From Aureococcus anophagefferens (taxonomy: Eukaryota > Sar > Pelagophyceae > Pelagomonadales > Pelagomonadaceae): 64,000 bases of DNA. A program made the translations under genes and the position numbers. Of this stretch, positions 1 through 10,655 are shown piece by piece. The notes below the pieces were generated by a model that was given only the letters and a program-made list of their open reading frames with translations, was not told where the DNA came from and did no database searches. Each line of letters starts with the position of its first letter. Positions within the stretch are counted from its first letter, which is position 1. The DNA lies in assembly GCF_000186865.1 (NCBI RefSeq), contig NW_008705566.1, positions 1,100,432-1,164,431 on the forward strand, written 5' to 3'.

Positions 1-267
1 GGCGAGCTGCGCGGCCATGGTGATGCTGGAGAGTAGTGCGGCTGCGGTTGCGAGCCTCATGCGGCTGCCATCCCAGCGCCGGAGGAGCGAAACGCGCTCA
101 TGCTCTGCCACAGAGGCCTCGGCAACCACATCAGGCGCTGCTCATGCTCTCTGCCACAGTGGCGCTTCACACTTCAATGCCAACGTCACCACCACGGTGC
201 AGCCGATTGGCGTTTGCGCGGCAAAGCGAGGAACGCACACGCCCTTCGTCAGGACTTCGGGGCAGCC

Positions 268-3200
268 ATGGGCGGCCACCACGAGCGTCCCAGGCCCGGG
301 CGGTTCAGCCGCATGGTCGTCGCGTACCCCGTCGCCGTCATGATGGCCTCGGGCGGCATCGCCATCGTCCTGGCCATGCTCGCCTTCACCGCCGGGGAGT
401 CGGAGCTCGGCGGCAGCTTCACGGACACGGAGGACCCCATCGTGCGCAAGCTCTACGGGTTCCTGGCCATGCGCCACGACTACTGGTCCGACACGGGCCG
501 CGAGGAGGACGAGCGGCGCCGCCTCGGCGAGGCCGCGCCGCGGCGCCGGCCGCGGTCCAGGGTCGAGACGGCGGCGCTCGCGGGGCTGCCGGCGGCGCTG
601 CGCCTGCCCAAGGTCTTCGGCCGCCGGCCGGCCCGGCGCGCGCGGCGCCGCCTCGACGAGGAGGACGAGGACTGGTGGATGCGCCCCCAGCGGCAGGCCG
701 AGGAGAGCTGCAGCGTCATCCTGCGGGCCAAGGGCGCGTCGACGGTGCTCGGCGGCAAGGGCCTCGAGACATTACGGAAGCTCATCCGCCAGGTGCAGCG
801 CACGGACGGCTTCGCGGACTACTGCCTCAGCGACGACGGCGGGGCGACGTGCGTCGAGCCGACGTCGCTGTTCCGCGGCGTCTACGACGCCTCCGCGGCG
901 CCGTCGAACGACTGCGCGCTGGCGACCTACTGCGCGCCCTACTGGCCCGACGCCGTGCCCGCGTGCGCGGCCGACGCGGCGACGTCGCGCACGTCGGACT
1001 ACGACCCCGGCGACGCGCTCTACGCCATGTGCAACAGCACGGACGTCATGCGCGTCAAGCGCGGGTTCCGCTACTCCGTCAAGATGTCCGCCAACGCGAG
1101 CGGCGCCGAGGCCGACTGCCGGGGCGGCCTCGCGGCGCAGCGCGCCTACACGGTCGGCGGCGGCTGGGACTGCGATTCCAACAAGGTGTCGTACGCGGCG
1201 TTCACCTTCAGCACGGGCTTCCCGCTGTCGTGGAGCGGCGACGCGGGCAGCGACGAGGACTGGGAGGAGATGGAGGACTGGGCCGTCGCGTCGCTCATGC
1301 CGAAGCTCCACAAGCTCAAGAAGGATCTGGAAGAGGTCGACGGCGACGACGAGCCCGACTTCGAATTGCTCTTCAACGGCATCGACCCCATCCAGTACTA
1401 CCTGAACGAGGACCTGCGGATGCTCAACCTGGCCATGGCCATCGTGCTGATCATTTTGATCCTGCAGACGGGGTCCATCTTCATCGCGCTCTGCGGCCTC
1501 TTCGAGATCGCGATCTCGTTCCCCTGCGGGCTCTTCGTATGGACCTGTGTGGAAATCAAATCTTCAACCCGACTTCAATGTGCGCGTATGCGACCGTTTC
1601 GACGCGAGGCTTTCTGTTGTGCTTCGAGAACTCGATGAGAGCAATCGATTCGTCCAAAAATCAGTCGAATCGACTTCGATTTGACCGAGATAGAGAGTTC
1701 TGAAGTTTGGTGGGGACCCCCCAAACCAGTGGTTGATTTCCACACAGGTGTGGACGGTGCTCATGGGCGAGGAGTACATCACCTACCTCATGTACAACGG
1801 CGCGTTCATCATCCTGGGCATCGGCGCCGACGACATCTTCGTGCTGATGGACGCGTGGAAGCAGTCCGCGCTCCACCCGGACCCGGAGGTCCGCGGCGAC
1901 CTGTTGCTGCGGTTCGCGTGGGCCTACGAGCGCGCGGCGTCGGCGATGCTCGCGACGTCCTTCACGACCTGGGCGGCCTTCACGGCCTGCGCCTTTAGTG
2001 CGATCTGGGACATCCGGTGCTTCGGCGTCGTGTCGGGCGTCATGGTGCTCGCGGACTACGTGCTCGTGATCACCTTTTTGCCCGCGGCGATCATCGTCCG
2101 CGAGAAGTACTTCTGCGGCTGCTGCCGCTGGAGCTGCTGCTTCCCGAAGCAGGCGGCGGCGGTGACGCCCGCGGAGTCGCCGCCGGCGCCGGAGAAGGGC
2201 GCGGCCTACGTCGTGCCCGACGGCGCGCGGCTCGTCGAGAAGGTCTACGGCGGCGTCTTCGCGGACGCGATCATCAAGTTCCACAAGCCGCTCATCGCGA
2301 TTTTTATAGCGATCTTCGTCGCGGCGACGGCCATCTGGACGACGACGCTCGTGCCGGCGACGGACGCGCTGGACTTCTTCGACAAGCAGCACGTCTACAC
2401 GCAGCACACGAAGGCGCTCCGGGAGAAGTTTCTCACGGACCGGGCCGACGAGAAGCCGGGGAATTTCCTCGTCGCGGGCGTCGACGAGGCGGACCCCTGG
2501 GAGATGGACGACGGGTCGCATCCCGCCTGCGTCGAGGAGGGCAGCGACTGCGTCGGGTCGGCCAACTACAAGGGCATCGACCTCTGCGGGCACCAGCAGG
2601 AGTTCATCGACGCGTCCCAGGCCTACTTCGAGGTGATCCAGGCCAAGGGCGGCGCGCCGCACTACGAGACGGCGCACTACAACTTCATGAGCGACTTCAA
2701 GAACTACGTCGAGCACGAGGGCTCGTCGTTCCCCTACGAGCCGTCGGACTGCGGCGCGTTCGCGGCGAAGCTCCTCGAGTTCCGCGACTCCTGGGACTGG
2801 CCCTACGGCAACATGCACGACGACGCGCACGGCCTGCGGGGCGACATGACGGGCTTCGTGCTCGAGGGCAGCGTCGTCAAGGCGGCCTACGCGGGCTTCA
2901 ACACGACGCTCTCGCGGAGCGACTCCTTCGAGGAGCTCTGGGACTTCTACGACGCCGGCGAGTCCGCGCTCAAGGCCGCGCGGAGCAGCTCGGGCGACCT
3001 CTTCGCCGGCCGGAAGCCGTACCAGACGACGGAATTCAACGCGTGGATGGTCGCGTCGGGCGTGTTCCTCCGCGCGGCCGCGGAGAACATCTCCATCTCG
3101 CTCGCGCTCGCGTTCGTGGTCATGCTCATCGCCACGGGAAACTGGATCGTCACGGCCGTCGCCTTCGTGTCGCTCCTGTGCGTCGTCTCCGTGACGCTGG

Positions 3201-3724
3201 CTTTGATGGCCCTGGCGGGCTGGGAGGTCAACGTCATCGAGTCCATCGACATCTCCATCGCGGGCGGCATGGCCGTGGACTACGTGCTCCACATGGCCCA
3301 CGCGTACAACCACCAGCCGCCGTCGTGGACGCGCGAGGACCGCGTCAAGAGCGCCATGGGCGAGATGGGCGTGTCCGTGCTCAGCGGCATGCTGACGACG
3401 TTCGGCGCGTGCTGCGCGCTGTTCGCGTGCCAGCTCCTCTGGTTCCGGCGCTTCGGCATCTTCATCACCATGCTGATCATGTCGTCCTTCTTCGTGTCTA
3501 CCTTCGCCATGATGCCCGCGCTCGTGCTCTGCGGCCCCACGGGCGGCAAGGGCGACCTCCGCGCGCTCCTCGGCCTCCCCGCGAAGGAGGACGCGGCCCC
3601 CGTCCAGGCCGAGCCCGTGGCGAAGAAGGAGATGGACGCGCCGCCGCCGTCGCCGCCGCCCGCGGAGAACGAGGCCGTGCGCGTTGTCGCGGGCGAGGAG
3701 GAGGCGGCGCAGCCCGCCGTCTAG
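268..3724 (+). CDS. Dispatched/Patched-like RND membrane protein with sterol-sensing-type domain
   Basis: The protein is about 1081 aa from two exons, 268-1536 and 1748-3724, joined in phase 0 across the 211-nt introner intron. The ATG at 268 has a strong context (gcagccATGG) and is followed at once by a membrane segment (about residues 16-45). A large luminal loop with many Cys follows, then a five-helix block like a sterol-sensing domain. This contains the motif GIGADDIFVLMDAW just after the splice junction. A second half repeats the plan with GGMAVDYVLHMAHAYN. The GxGxDD and GxxxDY(V/F)LH pair is typical of Patched/Dispatched/NPC1-type RND proteins, in which charged residues in TM4 and TM10 couple cation flow to lipid movement. 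The tail is Pro/Ala/Glu-rich and cytosolic. The substrate cannot be read from sequence; sterol or lipidated cargo is inferred from the family. Earlier in-frame codons back to 100 look like leader sequence. Confidence 0.85.
1545..1747 (+). mobile_element. Introner element A1, acting as an intron
   Basis: This 203-bp element has perfect 15-bp terminal inverted repeats: CTGTGTGGAAATCAA at 1545-1559 and its complement at 1733-1747. It is flanked by an 8-bp target duplication with one mismatch, GTATGGAC (1537-1544) and GTGTGGAC (1748-1755). The intron is 1537-1747. Its GT donor is the first two bases of the left target copy, and its AG acceptor is the last two bases of the right inverted repeat. 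Removing it restores the reading frame through a sterol-sensing-type helix (LF/VWTVLMGEEY). It is more AT-rich than the surrounding exons and has no coding capacity. Close copies lie at 14412-14614 and 57481-57683. Confidence 0.93.
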
Positions 3725-3952
3725 GCGCAACTACGGCCAGCAGGGCAAGGTCCTCGACACGTTGTTGGCGGACGAGTGGTTCAAGGGGGGGGGGGGGCTA
3801 GGTAATGGTTCATCGCCCTGTCACTTGATCGAGAAGCCCGACCACGGCGATGGCCGGCTCGAAGCCGCTCCGCGACTCGGCGGCGCGAGCAGCGCCGTGA
3901 CGCCGCGACATGTACACTTCTTATATCGAGCGAGCTTGGGGTGTCGATATGC
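3725..3952. other. Tail-to-tail intergenic region with a G13 run
   Basis: This 228-bp spacer separates the stops of the RND gene (+) and the ABCA gene (-). It has a run of 13 G at 3785-3797. In another + frame, just after the RND stop, a short stretch (YGQQGKVLDTLLADEWFKGG) looks protein-like and ends in the G run. It could be a frame-shifted old C-terminus or chance. No other feature was seen. Confidence 0.4.
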
Positions 3953-6900
3953 CTAGGCGTCCTTGGGGGGCGCCTGGATGCAGCAGACGCCGACGCAGTT
4001 CGTGATCGCGGAGAAGAGGTGGAACGCGATCGTGAGGAGCCCCGTGTTGAAGACGATCCAGGGCGCGCCGATGCTCCCCAGGATCTGGTAGACGGACATG
4101 ACGCAGCAGCAGGAGGCGTGGTACTTGGCGAGCGTGTTGTGGGCGAAGCGGGAGCAGCGGCAGCACGTCGGCTCCGCGAAGACGAAGTCGTCGACGTCGC
4201 GCTCGGCGTCGTCGTCGTCCGCCTGGAGGTCGCCGGCGACGCGGCGGCCGAGGGACGACTGCTCGTGGATGTCGCCGGACTCGCCGGCGACAATCCTGAT
4301 GAAGACCTTCTCGAGCGAGGCCTGGACGACGGCGAACTCCGCGACCTTGAGCTCCGCGCGTCTGTCGCCGTCGAAGGCCGCGAACGCGTCGGCGAGCAGC
4401 TCGGCGCCCGGCCGCGGCGGGAGCTCGTAGGTGAGCGTGCCCGCGTCGGCGGACACCTCCGTCGCGCCGAGGCGCTCCGCGGCGAAGGCGGAGACGGCCG
4501 CGGCCGCGTCGGCGTCGTCCTGCGACGTCTTCGACCGCGCCTCGTCGACCTTGACGACGAGCTCGTAGCCCGAGGCGTACTTGGCCTTGAGGTGCGCCGG
4601 CGTGCCCAGGCAGTGGAGCTGGCCCGCGACCTGGATGGCGATGCGGTCGCAGAGCACGTCGGCCTCGACCATCGAGTGCGTCGTGAGCACGACGGCGCGG
4701 CCCGCCATCGTCGACTTGATGAGGTTCCACAAATTCCGCTGGCTCACGGGGTCGAGCCCCGCCGACGGCTCGTCGAGGAGCACGATGCGCGGGTCGCCGA
4801 CGAGCGCCGCGGCGCAGCAGAGCTTGCGCTTCATGCCGCCCGAGAGCCGGCCCGCGGGCTTGTCGCCGTGCGCCAGCAACTCGACGCGGTCCAGCGTCGC
4901 GTCGACGACGCCGGCGCCGGCGGCGCCCGAGCCCCGGAGCCCCGCGAAGAGGCGCAGGTGGTCCCGGCAGCTCAGCGCGTCCCAGAGCGTGTTGTGCTGG
5001 TTCACGAGGCCCAGCCGCTTCGACGCCGCCCCGAAGTCGTCGAGCACGCTGCGGCCGCCGATGGCCGCGTCGCCCGACGTCGGCTCGAGCGCGCGCGTCA
5101 CCACGGCCATCGTCGTCGTCTTGCCCGCGCCGTTGGCGCCGAGCAGCCCGAAGACCTCGCCGCTGCGGACGCCGAACGTGACGTTCTGCACGGCCTCGAT
5201 GGCCCGCTGGCCGAGCCGCTTCGGCGGGAAGATCTTGCGCACCTCGCGCACGAGCAGGCCGTCGCGGTCGCACGCCTCGGCGGCCTCCGCGACCGCGGGC
5301 GGCGCCAGCGCGTCGCTCGCGAGCTCGTCCGTGAGCGCGGCCTTGACCGCGGCGGCCGCCGCGGCCGCGCGCGCGGCGTAGCCCGCCCCGCCGTCCGCGT
5401 CCGGCGCCGGCGGCGCGGCGCTCCCCGCGTCGGCGAAGAGGGCGAGCACGCGGGTCCGCTCGGCGGCGACGTCGTCGTCGAGCGCGGCCTCGCGCTTCGC
5501 GCCGAGGCGCGACCGCGCGTAGGGCAGCGGCCGCGTCGCGAGGCGGTCCTTGACGTAGGCCAGGGCCTCGAAGCCGACGAACTGGGCGAGGAAGATGGCG
5601 CAGGTCGCCCAGTAGGGCGGCCACGTCGGGCTCCAGGCCTCCTCCATGGACTTGGTCACCACGAAGGACATGCGCGTGACGCGGAGCAGCGCGACCAACA
5701 GACCGCCGACGGGGTTGACGAGCGTCTCCAACCACGCGTAGGCCGCGATCATCTCCGCGTAGTTCCACGTAAACAACTGCGACGCGTCGCCGCCGGGCAT
5801 GAGGCCGCCGAAGGCCAGCGCGAGGAAGATGACGAGGATGAGCGGGACGACGACGAGGCCGAGCACGATCACGGGGAAGGCCCCCACGCAGACGTTCGGG
5901 TCCGCGAAGGCGTAGGACCCGAAATGGGCGAAGCCCAACAGCGCCAGCACGAAGCAGGGGTACACCGCGAAGAGCCAGGACGTCTCGAGCCACTCGCGGC
6001 GGTCGAAGGACTCGTCCTGGCAGAAGTCGTCGTCCCAGTAGCCCGACGCCGGGTCGCAGAAGTAGTCGTAGCGCGTGCCGTTGAGGACCATCTTCGGCGT
6101 CTGTTGCTCGACGCGGTAGGAGATGTGGTAGGCGCCGAGCGCGAGCCACGCGACGCCGACGCCGAGCGCGAGGGGCAGCGCGTCGCCGAGGACGCTGCCG
6201 AGCCAGTACGCGCGGACGTCGAGCCCGCTCACGGCCAGCAAGTTCCGCAGCCGCAGCTTGCGCTCGCGGACGATGGGCTCCGCCAAAAGCCCCGGCACGA
6301 GCATCCAGACCAAACCGAGGCCCATGGCGACCAAGACGTTCGGCAGCTCGGACCACTTCGGGTTCTTGCCCACGACCAATTTCCCCCGCTGCATGAGCGC
6401 GCAGAGCACGAGCGACGTGAGCGCCGGCACGAGGCAGACGACGGGCGCGCGGCCGCCGCCGACGTACTTGGCGCGGAGCGCCGCGAGCGGCGGCAGCGAC
6501 GTCCGCGCGCCCAGAACGGGCTTCGCGAGCGCCGCGGCGGCGGCCTCGACGACCATGAGCGGCCAGAGCAGCACGGCGCAGTCGTTGCGCGCGAGACGCA
6601 GCCGTAGACCCGCGACGGCGCCGAGGTGGCGCCCCAGCGACCAGCCCCGGGGCTCGTCCGCGACGCCGTCGTCGGCCGCGGCCTCGGCGTACAAGTCGTA
6701 CGACGACCGCTGCGAGTTGACCTTCGTGATGTTGTGGACGGCCTGGTCCTCGCCGACGGCGAGGAAGACGTCCTCGAGCGTCGTCGACGAGAAGGCGACG
6801 TCCGTCGGCGGCTTCTCCAAATTCCGCAACGCGTCGAAGAGCGCCGGCAGGCGGTCGCGGTCGCCGAAGGCGACGTCGAAGGCGAGCGCGTCGGCCTCCA

Positions 6901-9900
6901 CCTCCGCGCGGTCCGCGGCGCCGAGGAGCGGCGACACGGCGCTCGCCTCGTCCTCGAGCGTCCGCCGCGGCGTCCGCGGCGACGACCGCGGCGAGTCGTA
7001 GGAGCCGGACCGCTCGCGGCTCTCGGACCGGAGCCGCTCGAAGCGCGCGGCGTTCGCCGCGTCGTGGATGCCGAGGTGCGCCGCCTCCGTCAGGTCCTCC
7101 GCCGTCGCGCCGGGCACGGCCTCGAGGACGGCGCGCTCCGCCGCGACGCGGTCGCCGCAGCGGAACGCGAGGCGGTAGCCGCTCCCGAAGCGCCGCTTGA
7201 GGAAGTCGATGGACCCGTCGGCCTTGACCTTGCCGCTCGCCATGATGGCCACGCGGTCGCCCAACGCCTCCGCCTCGTCCATGTGGTGCGTCGTCAGGAG
7301 GAGCGCGCGCCGGAGCCGCACGGACCGCAGCAACGTCCAGAACTCGCGCCGCGCGACGGGGTCCATGCCCGCCGTCGGCTCGTCGAGCACGACGAACTTC
7401 GAGTGGCCGCTCAGCGCGATGGACACGCTGAGCTTGCGCTTCTGGCCGCCGCTCAGCTCCGAGCCCAGGTGGTGGGACCGGTCGCCGAGGTGGAAGACGC
7501 GGAGGAGCGCCGCGGCGTCGCGCTCCGCGGCGTCCTTCGACTTGCCCTTCAGCCGCCCGAAGAACGCGACGTGCTCCTCCAGCGTCAGGTGCTGGAAGAG
7601 GATGTCGTGCTGGGGGCAGACGCCGAGGTTGCGCCGCAGGTCGCGCATGGCGTCCGCGTCGCCGACGTCGAAGCCGTAGACGGCCGCGGCCGGCGGCGCG
7701 CCGGCCGCGGCCCGGTCCGGCGGCGTGAGCCCGGAGAGCATGGAGATCGTCGTCGTCTTCCCCGCGCCGTTGTGGCCCAGGAGGCAGAAGATCTCCGACT
7801 CGACCATGTCGAAGCTCACGCCGTCGACCGCGCGGAAGTCGCCGAAGGTCTTGCGGAGGTTCCGGACCCGGACGACGGCGGCCTTGCCGCCGCCGAGGGG
7901 CTCGTAGGCCTCGGGGAAGCCCGCCGCCGGGTCGTGGGCCTCCTCTTCGTCCGTGACCTCCTCCTTGGGCTTCTTCGCGCACCAGTAGGACGGCTGGAGC
8001 GGGAAGTACCAGGGCTTGGGCGTGCCGTACTCCGACCAGGGCACGCACTGCGAGAAGTACCACGCCAGGACCAGGAAGAGGACGATGTCCAGCAGGAGCA
8101 TGCCGAAGAGGCTCCCCGTCCACTGGGGCCGGGGCCACCAGGGCCCCTCGTCGGACTTGGAGTAGAAGGACCGGTGCTTCGAGAACGGGCCGCTGACGGC
8201 GCACGTCGCCTCCGCCAGACCCTCGGCCGCGCCCGGGTCCTCGTAGGAGTAGGAATAGTCGTAGACCCGGTTCGCGCAGTAGGCGCCGGCGTCGACGAGC
8301 CAGGCCGCGAGCTCCCTTTTCGCGTCGGACTTGGCGTCGTCGACATTCATATCGCGCCACGTGCACTCGTAGGCGTGCGACGCGAAATCCTCGACGCCGG
8401 CGAGCGACGCGGTGACGCGGCAGTGCTTGGCGCGGTTCGACATGAAGGAGTGGACGATGAGCTGGTAGGCCCACTGCGGGTTGAGGGCGTACCAGCGCTG
8501 GATGGCGACGGACTTGGTCCAGATCGACGTCGAGATGACGCTCCCCGAGTCGGTCTTCTGCCACGCGCCCACGAAGTAGCAGACGAGGCCCGAGACTTGC
8601 GAGAGCACGGCGAAGAGGGACGCGACGAAGCCCGAGGGCACCAACGCCGTCGCCGCGAAGGCCACGGACACGAGGGCGATGAGGTAGATCCAGTGGAGGC
8701 CCAGCAGCACGAGGAACGGGTTCGTCGCGTGGCCCGCGAAGCGGAAGAGGCCCGGCGCGGCGACGACGGCGACGAGCAGCGCCGCGACGCCGCCGCAGGC
8801 CACGCCCTCGGCGACGAAGTTCGCGAGCCAGTAGACCGGCGGCCGCAGGCCCGCCATCTTCATGGCCTCGACGAGCTTCGCCTGGTGCTCGTTGACGATC
8901 GACACGGCGACGACCTGCACAAAGGGGATGAACCCGAGGAAGCCGAGGAAGAGCTCGAGCATGCCGTGGCTCAGGAACTGGCCCTTGTCGTAGTCGTGCA
9001 TCTTGCCGTCTTTTCGAGCGTAGTTCATGTTGTTCTTGTTCCACCGCGCCGACGGGGACATGCCCGTGATGCCGGCCGTGACGTAGAGCATCCAGATGAC
9101 CGCGAAGGTCAGCGCCGGGCAGAGGAGCTGCTTGAAGAGGCCCGCGCCGTCGCGCTTCTTCACCGTGGCGATCTTCCAGAGCAGGAGCTTGAACTGGGGG
9201 CCCGCCGACCGCGCCTTCAGGGCCGCGCCCCGCGACCTCGTCGACGCCGCGACGGGACCCGCCGCCGCCTCGCCGGCCTCGGGCTGCATCGTCACGACGA
9301 GCTCCAGATCCCGCGCGTTCGCCTCCTCCGACGGCGCGGCGTCGTCGGCCGTCCGGGCGTCCTTCTTGCGCCCGCAGCAGCAGGCGCAGCACGCGCAGGC
9401 GGACGAAAACCACACGCAGCACCGCACGCAGCAGAACGTGAGCCAGCGGTGCAGGCAGGGGCACGAGTCCGCGAACTCGTTGCGCAGCGCGTTGAGCTGC
9501 GCGAACAAGGGGCAGCAGGCGTTGGACACGGAGCAGCCGAGGTACCAGGGCAGCAGGACGCTACACGCGCAGCCGACGATCCAGAACGCGTGCGCGGTCG
9601 TGATCCACCCAAAGTACCACCACCAGTCGTCGTCGTCGTCGAAGCACGACTTTGGCGCCGCGTCGATGTTTTCGGTGCCCGTCGTGAGTCGCGAAAACAG
9701 GTCGTCGTAGGCCGCCGCGTCCGCGGTCCCCGCGTCGCGCGCGGCCAAAGCGTCGCACGTCGTCTCGCAGTAGTCGTAGAGGCAGCTGGCGTACTGGTCC
9801 GCGCCCCAGTCCGAGGCCACCAAAACCTCCGTCGTCTCCGAGGCCGGGACCGCGGGGCCGACGTCCTGCCAGTTCTCGCGGCGCCGCTCGCGCCACATGA

Positions 9901-10252
9901 ACCGCTCCTCGCGCTGTTTCATCTGCGCGCGCCCGTAGCGCGCGTAGCGCCCGTCCTCCGCGAGGACCATGCAGTAGGACGACCGCGACACCTTGTGGCC
10001 CTTGCTCGTCGGCTCGGTTTCTTTGACGCCGAAGCGGTGGTGCACCGCGAGCCACAGCGCGCCCGTCGCCGCGTCGCAGTGCAGGTCCGCGCAGCCGTCG
10101 TCGCGCGACAGGCCCAGCCACATGTAGGTGTGGCCGTCCTCGAACTCCTCGTCGAAGTCGGTCCAGCCGGCCTCGCGCCGGAACTCGCAGTCCGACGCCG
10201 CGCCGTAGGCGGCGGCGGGGAGCAGCGCGAGCAGGAAGGGGGTGGTTATCAT
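3953..10252 (-). CDS. Full-size ABCA-family ABC transporter
   Basis: This is a single exon of 2099 aa with ATG at 10252. A signal peptide (about residues 1-18) is followed by an extra luminal region and a Cys-rich membrane stretch of roughly 290 residues before the usual ABCA core begins at about FKLLLWK. The core has two halves. NBD1 has Walker A GHNGAGKTTT (near residue 825), signature LSGGQKRKL (near 932) and Walker B FVVLDEPTAGMDP (near 952). NBD2 has GANGAGKTTT (near 1702), LSGGMKRKL (near 1802) and VLLDEPSAGLDP (near 1822). All catalytic motifs are intact. Each half has a large extracellular loop, as in ABCA lipid exporters or flippases. The C-terminus adds a Cys-rich region with hydrophobic helices after NBD2. 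Lipid transport is inferred from the family. Long reading frames on the opposite strand are shadows of its GC-biased codons. Confidence 0.93.
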   Translation of the reverse strand: MITTPFLLALLPAAAYGAASDCEFRREAGWTDFDEEFEDGHTYMWLGLSRDDGCADLHCDAATGALWLAVHHRFGVKETEPTSKGHKVSRSSYCMVLAEDGRYARYGRAQMKQREERFMWRERRRENWQDVGPAVPASETTEVLVASDWGADQYASCLYDYCETTCDALAARDAGTADAAAYDDLFSRLTTGTENIDAAPKSCFDDDDDWWWYFGWITTAHAFWIVGCACSVLLPWYLGCSVSNACCPLFAQLNALRNEFADSCPCLHRWLTFCCVRCCVWFSSACACCACCCGRKKDARTADDAAPSEEANARDLELVVTMQPEAGEAAAGPVAASTRSRGAALKARSAGPQFKLLLWKIATVKKRDGAGLFKQLLCPALTFAVIWMLYVTAGITGMSPSARWNKNNMNYARKDGKMHDYDKGQFLSHGMLELFLGFLGFIPFVQVVAVSIVNEHQAKLVEAMKMAGLRPPVYWLANFVAEGVACGGVAALLVAVVAAPGLFRFAGHATNPFLVLLGLHWIYLIALVSVAFAATALVPSGFVASLFAVLSQVSGLVCYFVGAWQKTDSGSVISTSIWTKSVAIQRWYALNPQWAYQLIVHSFMSNRAKHCRVTASLAGVEDFASHAYECTWRDMNVDDAKSDAKRELAAWLVDAGAYCANRVYDYSYSYEDPGAAEGLAEATCAVSGPFSKHRSFYSKSDEGPWWPRPQWTGSLFGMLLLDIVLFLVLAWYFSQCVPWSEYGTPKPWYFPLQPSYWCAKKPKEEVTDEEEAHDPAAGFPEAYEPLGGGKAAVVRVRNLRKTFGDFRAVDGVSFDMVESEIFCLLGHNGAGKTTTISMLSGLTPPDRAAAGAPPAAAVYGFDVGDADAMRDLRRNLGVCPQHDILFQHLTLEEHVAFFGRLKGKSKDAAERDAAALLRVFHLGDRSHHLGSELSGGQKRKLSVSIALSGHSKFVVLDEPTAGMDPVARREFWTLLRSVRLRRALLLTTHHMDEAEALGDRVAIMASGKVKADGSIDFLKRRFGSGYRLAFRCGDRVAAERAVLEAVPGATAEDLTEAAHLGIHDAANAARFERLRSESRERSGSYDSPRSSPRTPRRTLEDEASAVSPLLGAADRAEVEADALAFDVAFGDRDRLPALFDALRNLEKPPTDVAFSSTTLEDVFLAVGEDQAVHNITKVNSQRSSYDLYAEAAADDGVADEPRGWSLGRHLGAVAGLRLRLARNDCAVLLWPLMVVEAAAAALAKPVLGARTSLPPLAALRAKYVGGGRAPVVCLVPALTSLVLCALMQRGKLVVGKNPKWSELPNVLVAMGLGLVWMLVPGLLAEPIVRERKLRLRNLLAVSGLDVRAYWLGSVLGDALPLALGVGVAWLALGAYHISYRVEQQTPKMVLNGTRYDYFCDPASGYWDDDFCQDESFDRREWLETSWLFAVYPCFVLALLGFAHFGSYAFADPNVCVGAFPVIVLGLVVVPLILVIFLALAFGGLMPGGDASQLFTWNYAEMIAAYAWLETLVNPVGGLLVALLRVTRMSFVVTKSMEEAWSPTWPPYWATCAIFLAQFVGFEALAYVKDRLATRPLPYARSRLGAKREAALDDDVAAERTRVLALFADAGSAAPPAPDADGGAGYAARAAAAAAAVKAALTDELASDALAPPAVAEAAEACDRDGLLVREVRKIFPPKRLGQRAIEAVQNVTFGVRSGEVFGLLGANGAGKTTTMAVVTRALEPTSGDAAIGGRSVLDDFGAASKRLGLVNQHNTLWDALSCRDHLRLFAGLRGSGAAGAGVVDATLDRVELLAHGDKPAGRLSGGMKRKLCCAAALVGDPRIVLLDEPSAGLDPVSQRNLWNLIKSTMAGRAVVLTTHSMVEADVLCDRIAIQVAGQLHCLGTPAHLKAKYASGYELVVKVDEARSKTSQDDADAAAAVSAFAAERLGATEVSADAGTLTYELPPRPGAELLADAFAAFDGDRRAELKVAEFAVVQASLEKVFIRIVAGESGDIHEQSSLGRRVAGDLQADDDDAERDVDDFVFAEPTCCRCSRFAHNTLAKYHASCCCVMSVYQILGSIGAPWIVFNTGLLTIAFHLFSAITNCVGVCCIQAPPKDA

Positions 10253-10655
10253 GGTTTCTGTCGCGGAGGTTTCGCGAGGTGGTTAGCGGGTGCTTCTGTT
10301 AGCGGCAAGGGGTCTGTTGGTGTCGATGCTGTTGATGCTTGTCTGGTTGATGTAGGCGATGCGCGTGGTACGAGTTATGCTCTAGACCACGTCCTACTTC
10401 GCCATTCCACGCATCGGCGTCACACGCTTTGCTCGGCAGTCCGAGAAAGTCGAGCTTCACCATCCCGGCTCCTCCGACCTCGCACTCGCGGTGGCGAGCA
10501 TGGGGTGCTAATCGAGGTGCTAAAAAGACCCGATTCGCGCGCCGAAGACCGTAAATCGAGCGGCGAAAAGACCTGAGTCGAGCGTCAAAAGGCCTGCGCG
10601 CCTGCACAGTTCGCCGCAGCGCCTCGCAGCCACGGCATCCCTCGTGGCCGCGACG
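10253..10655. promoter_or_regulatory. Divergent promoter region, ABCA / FolD
   Basis: This 403-bp start-to-start spacer must hold the promoters and 5' leaders of both flanking genes. Base composition drops from exon-like GC to a mixed sequence. I see no clear TATA box or named operator. The call rests on position only. Confidence 0.45.

Noticed and set aside
3941..10576. Two very long + strand frames (888 and 1316 codons) opposite the ABCA gene
   Set aside because: They are Arg/Ala/Gly filler with no domain, and exist because GC-rich third positions avoid stops on the other strand.
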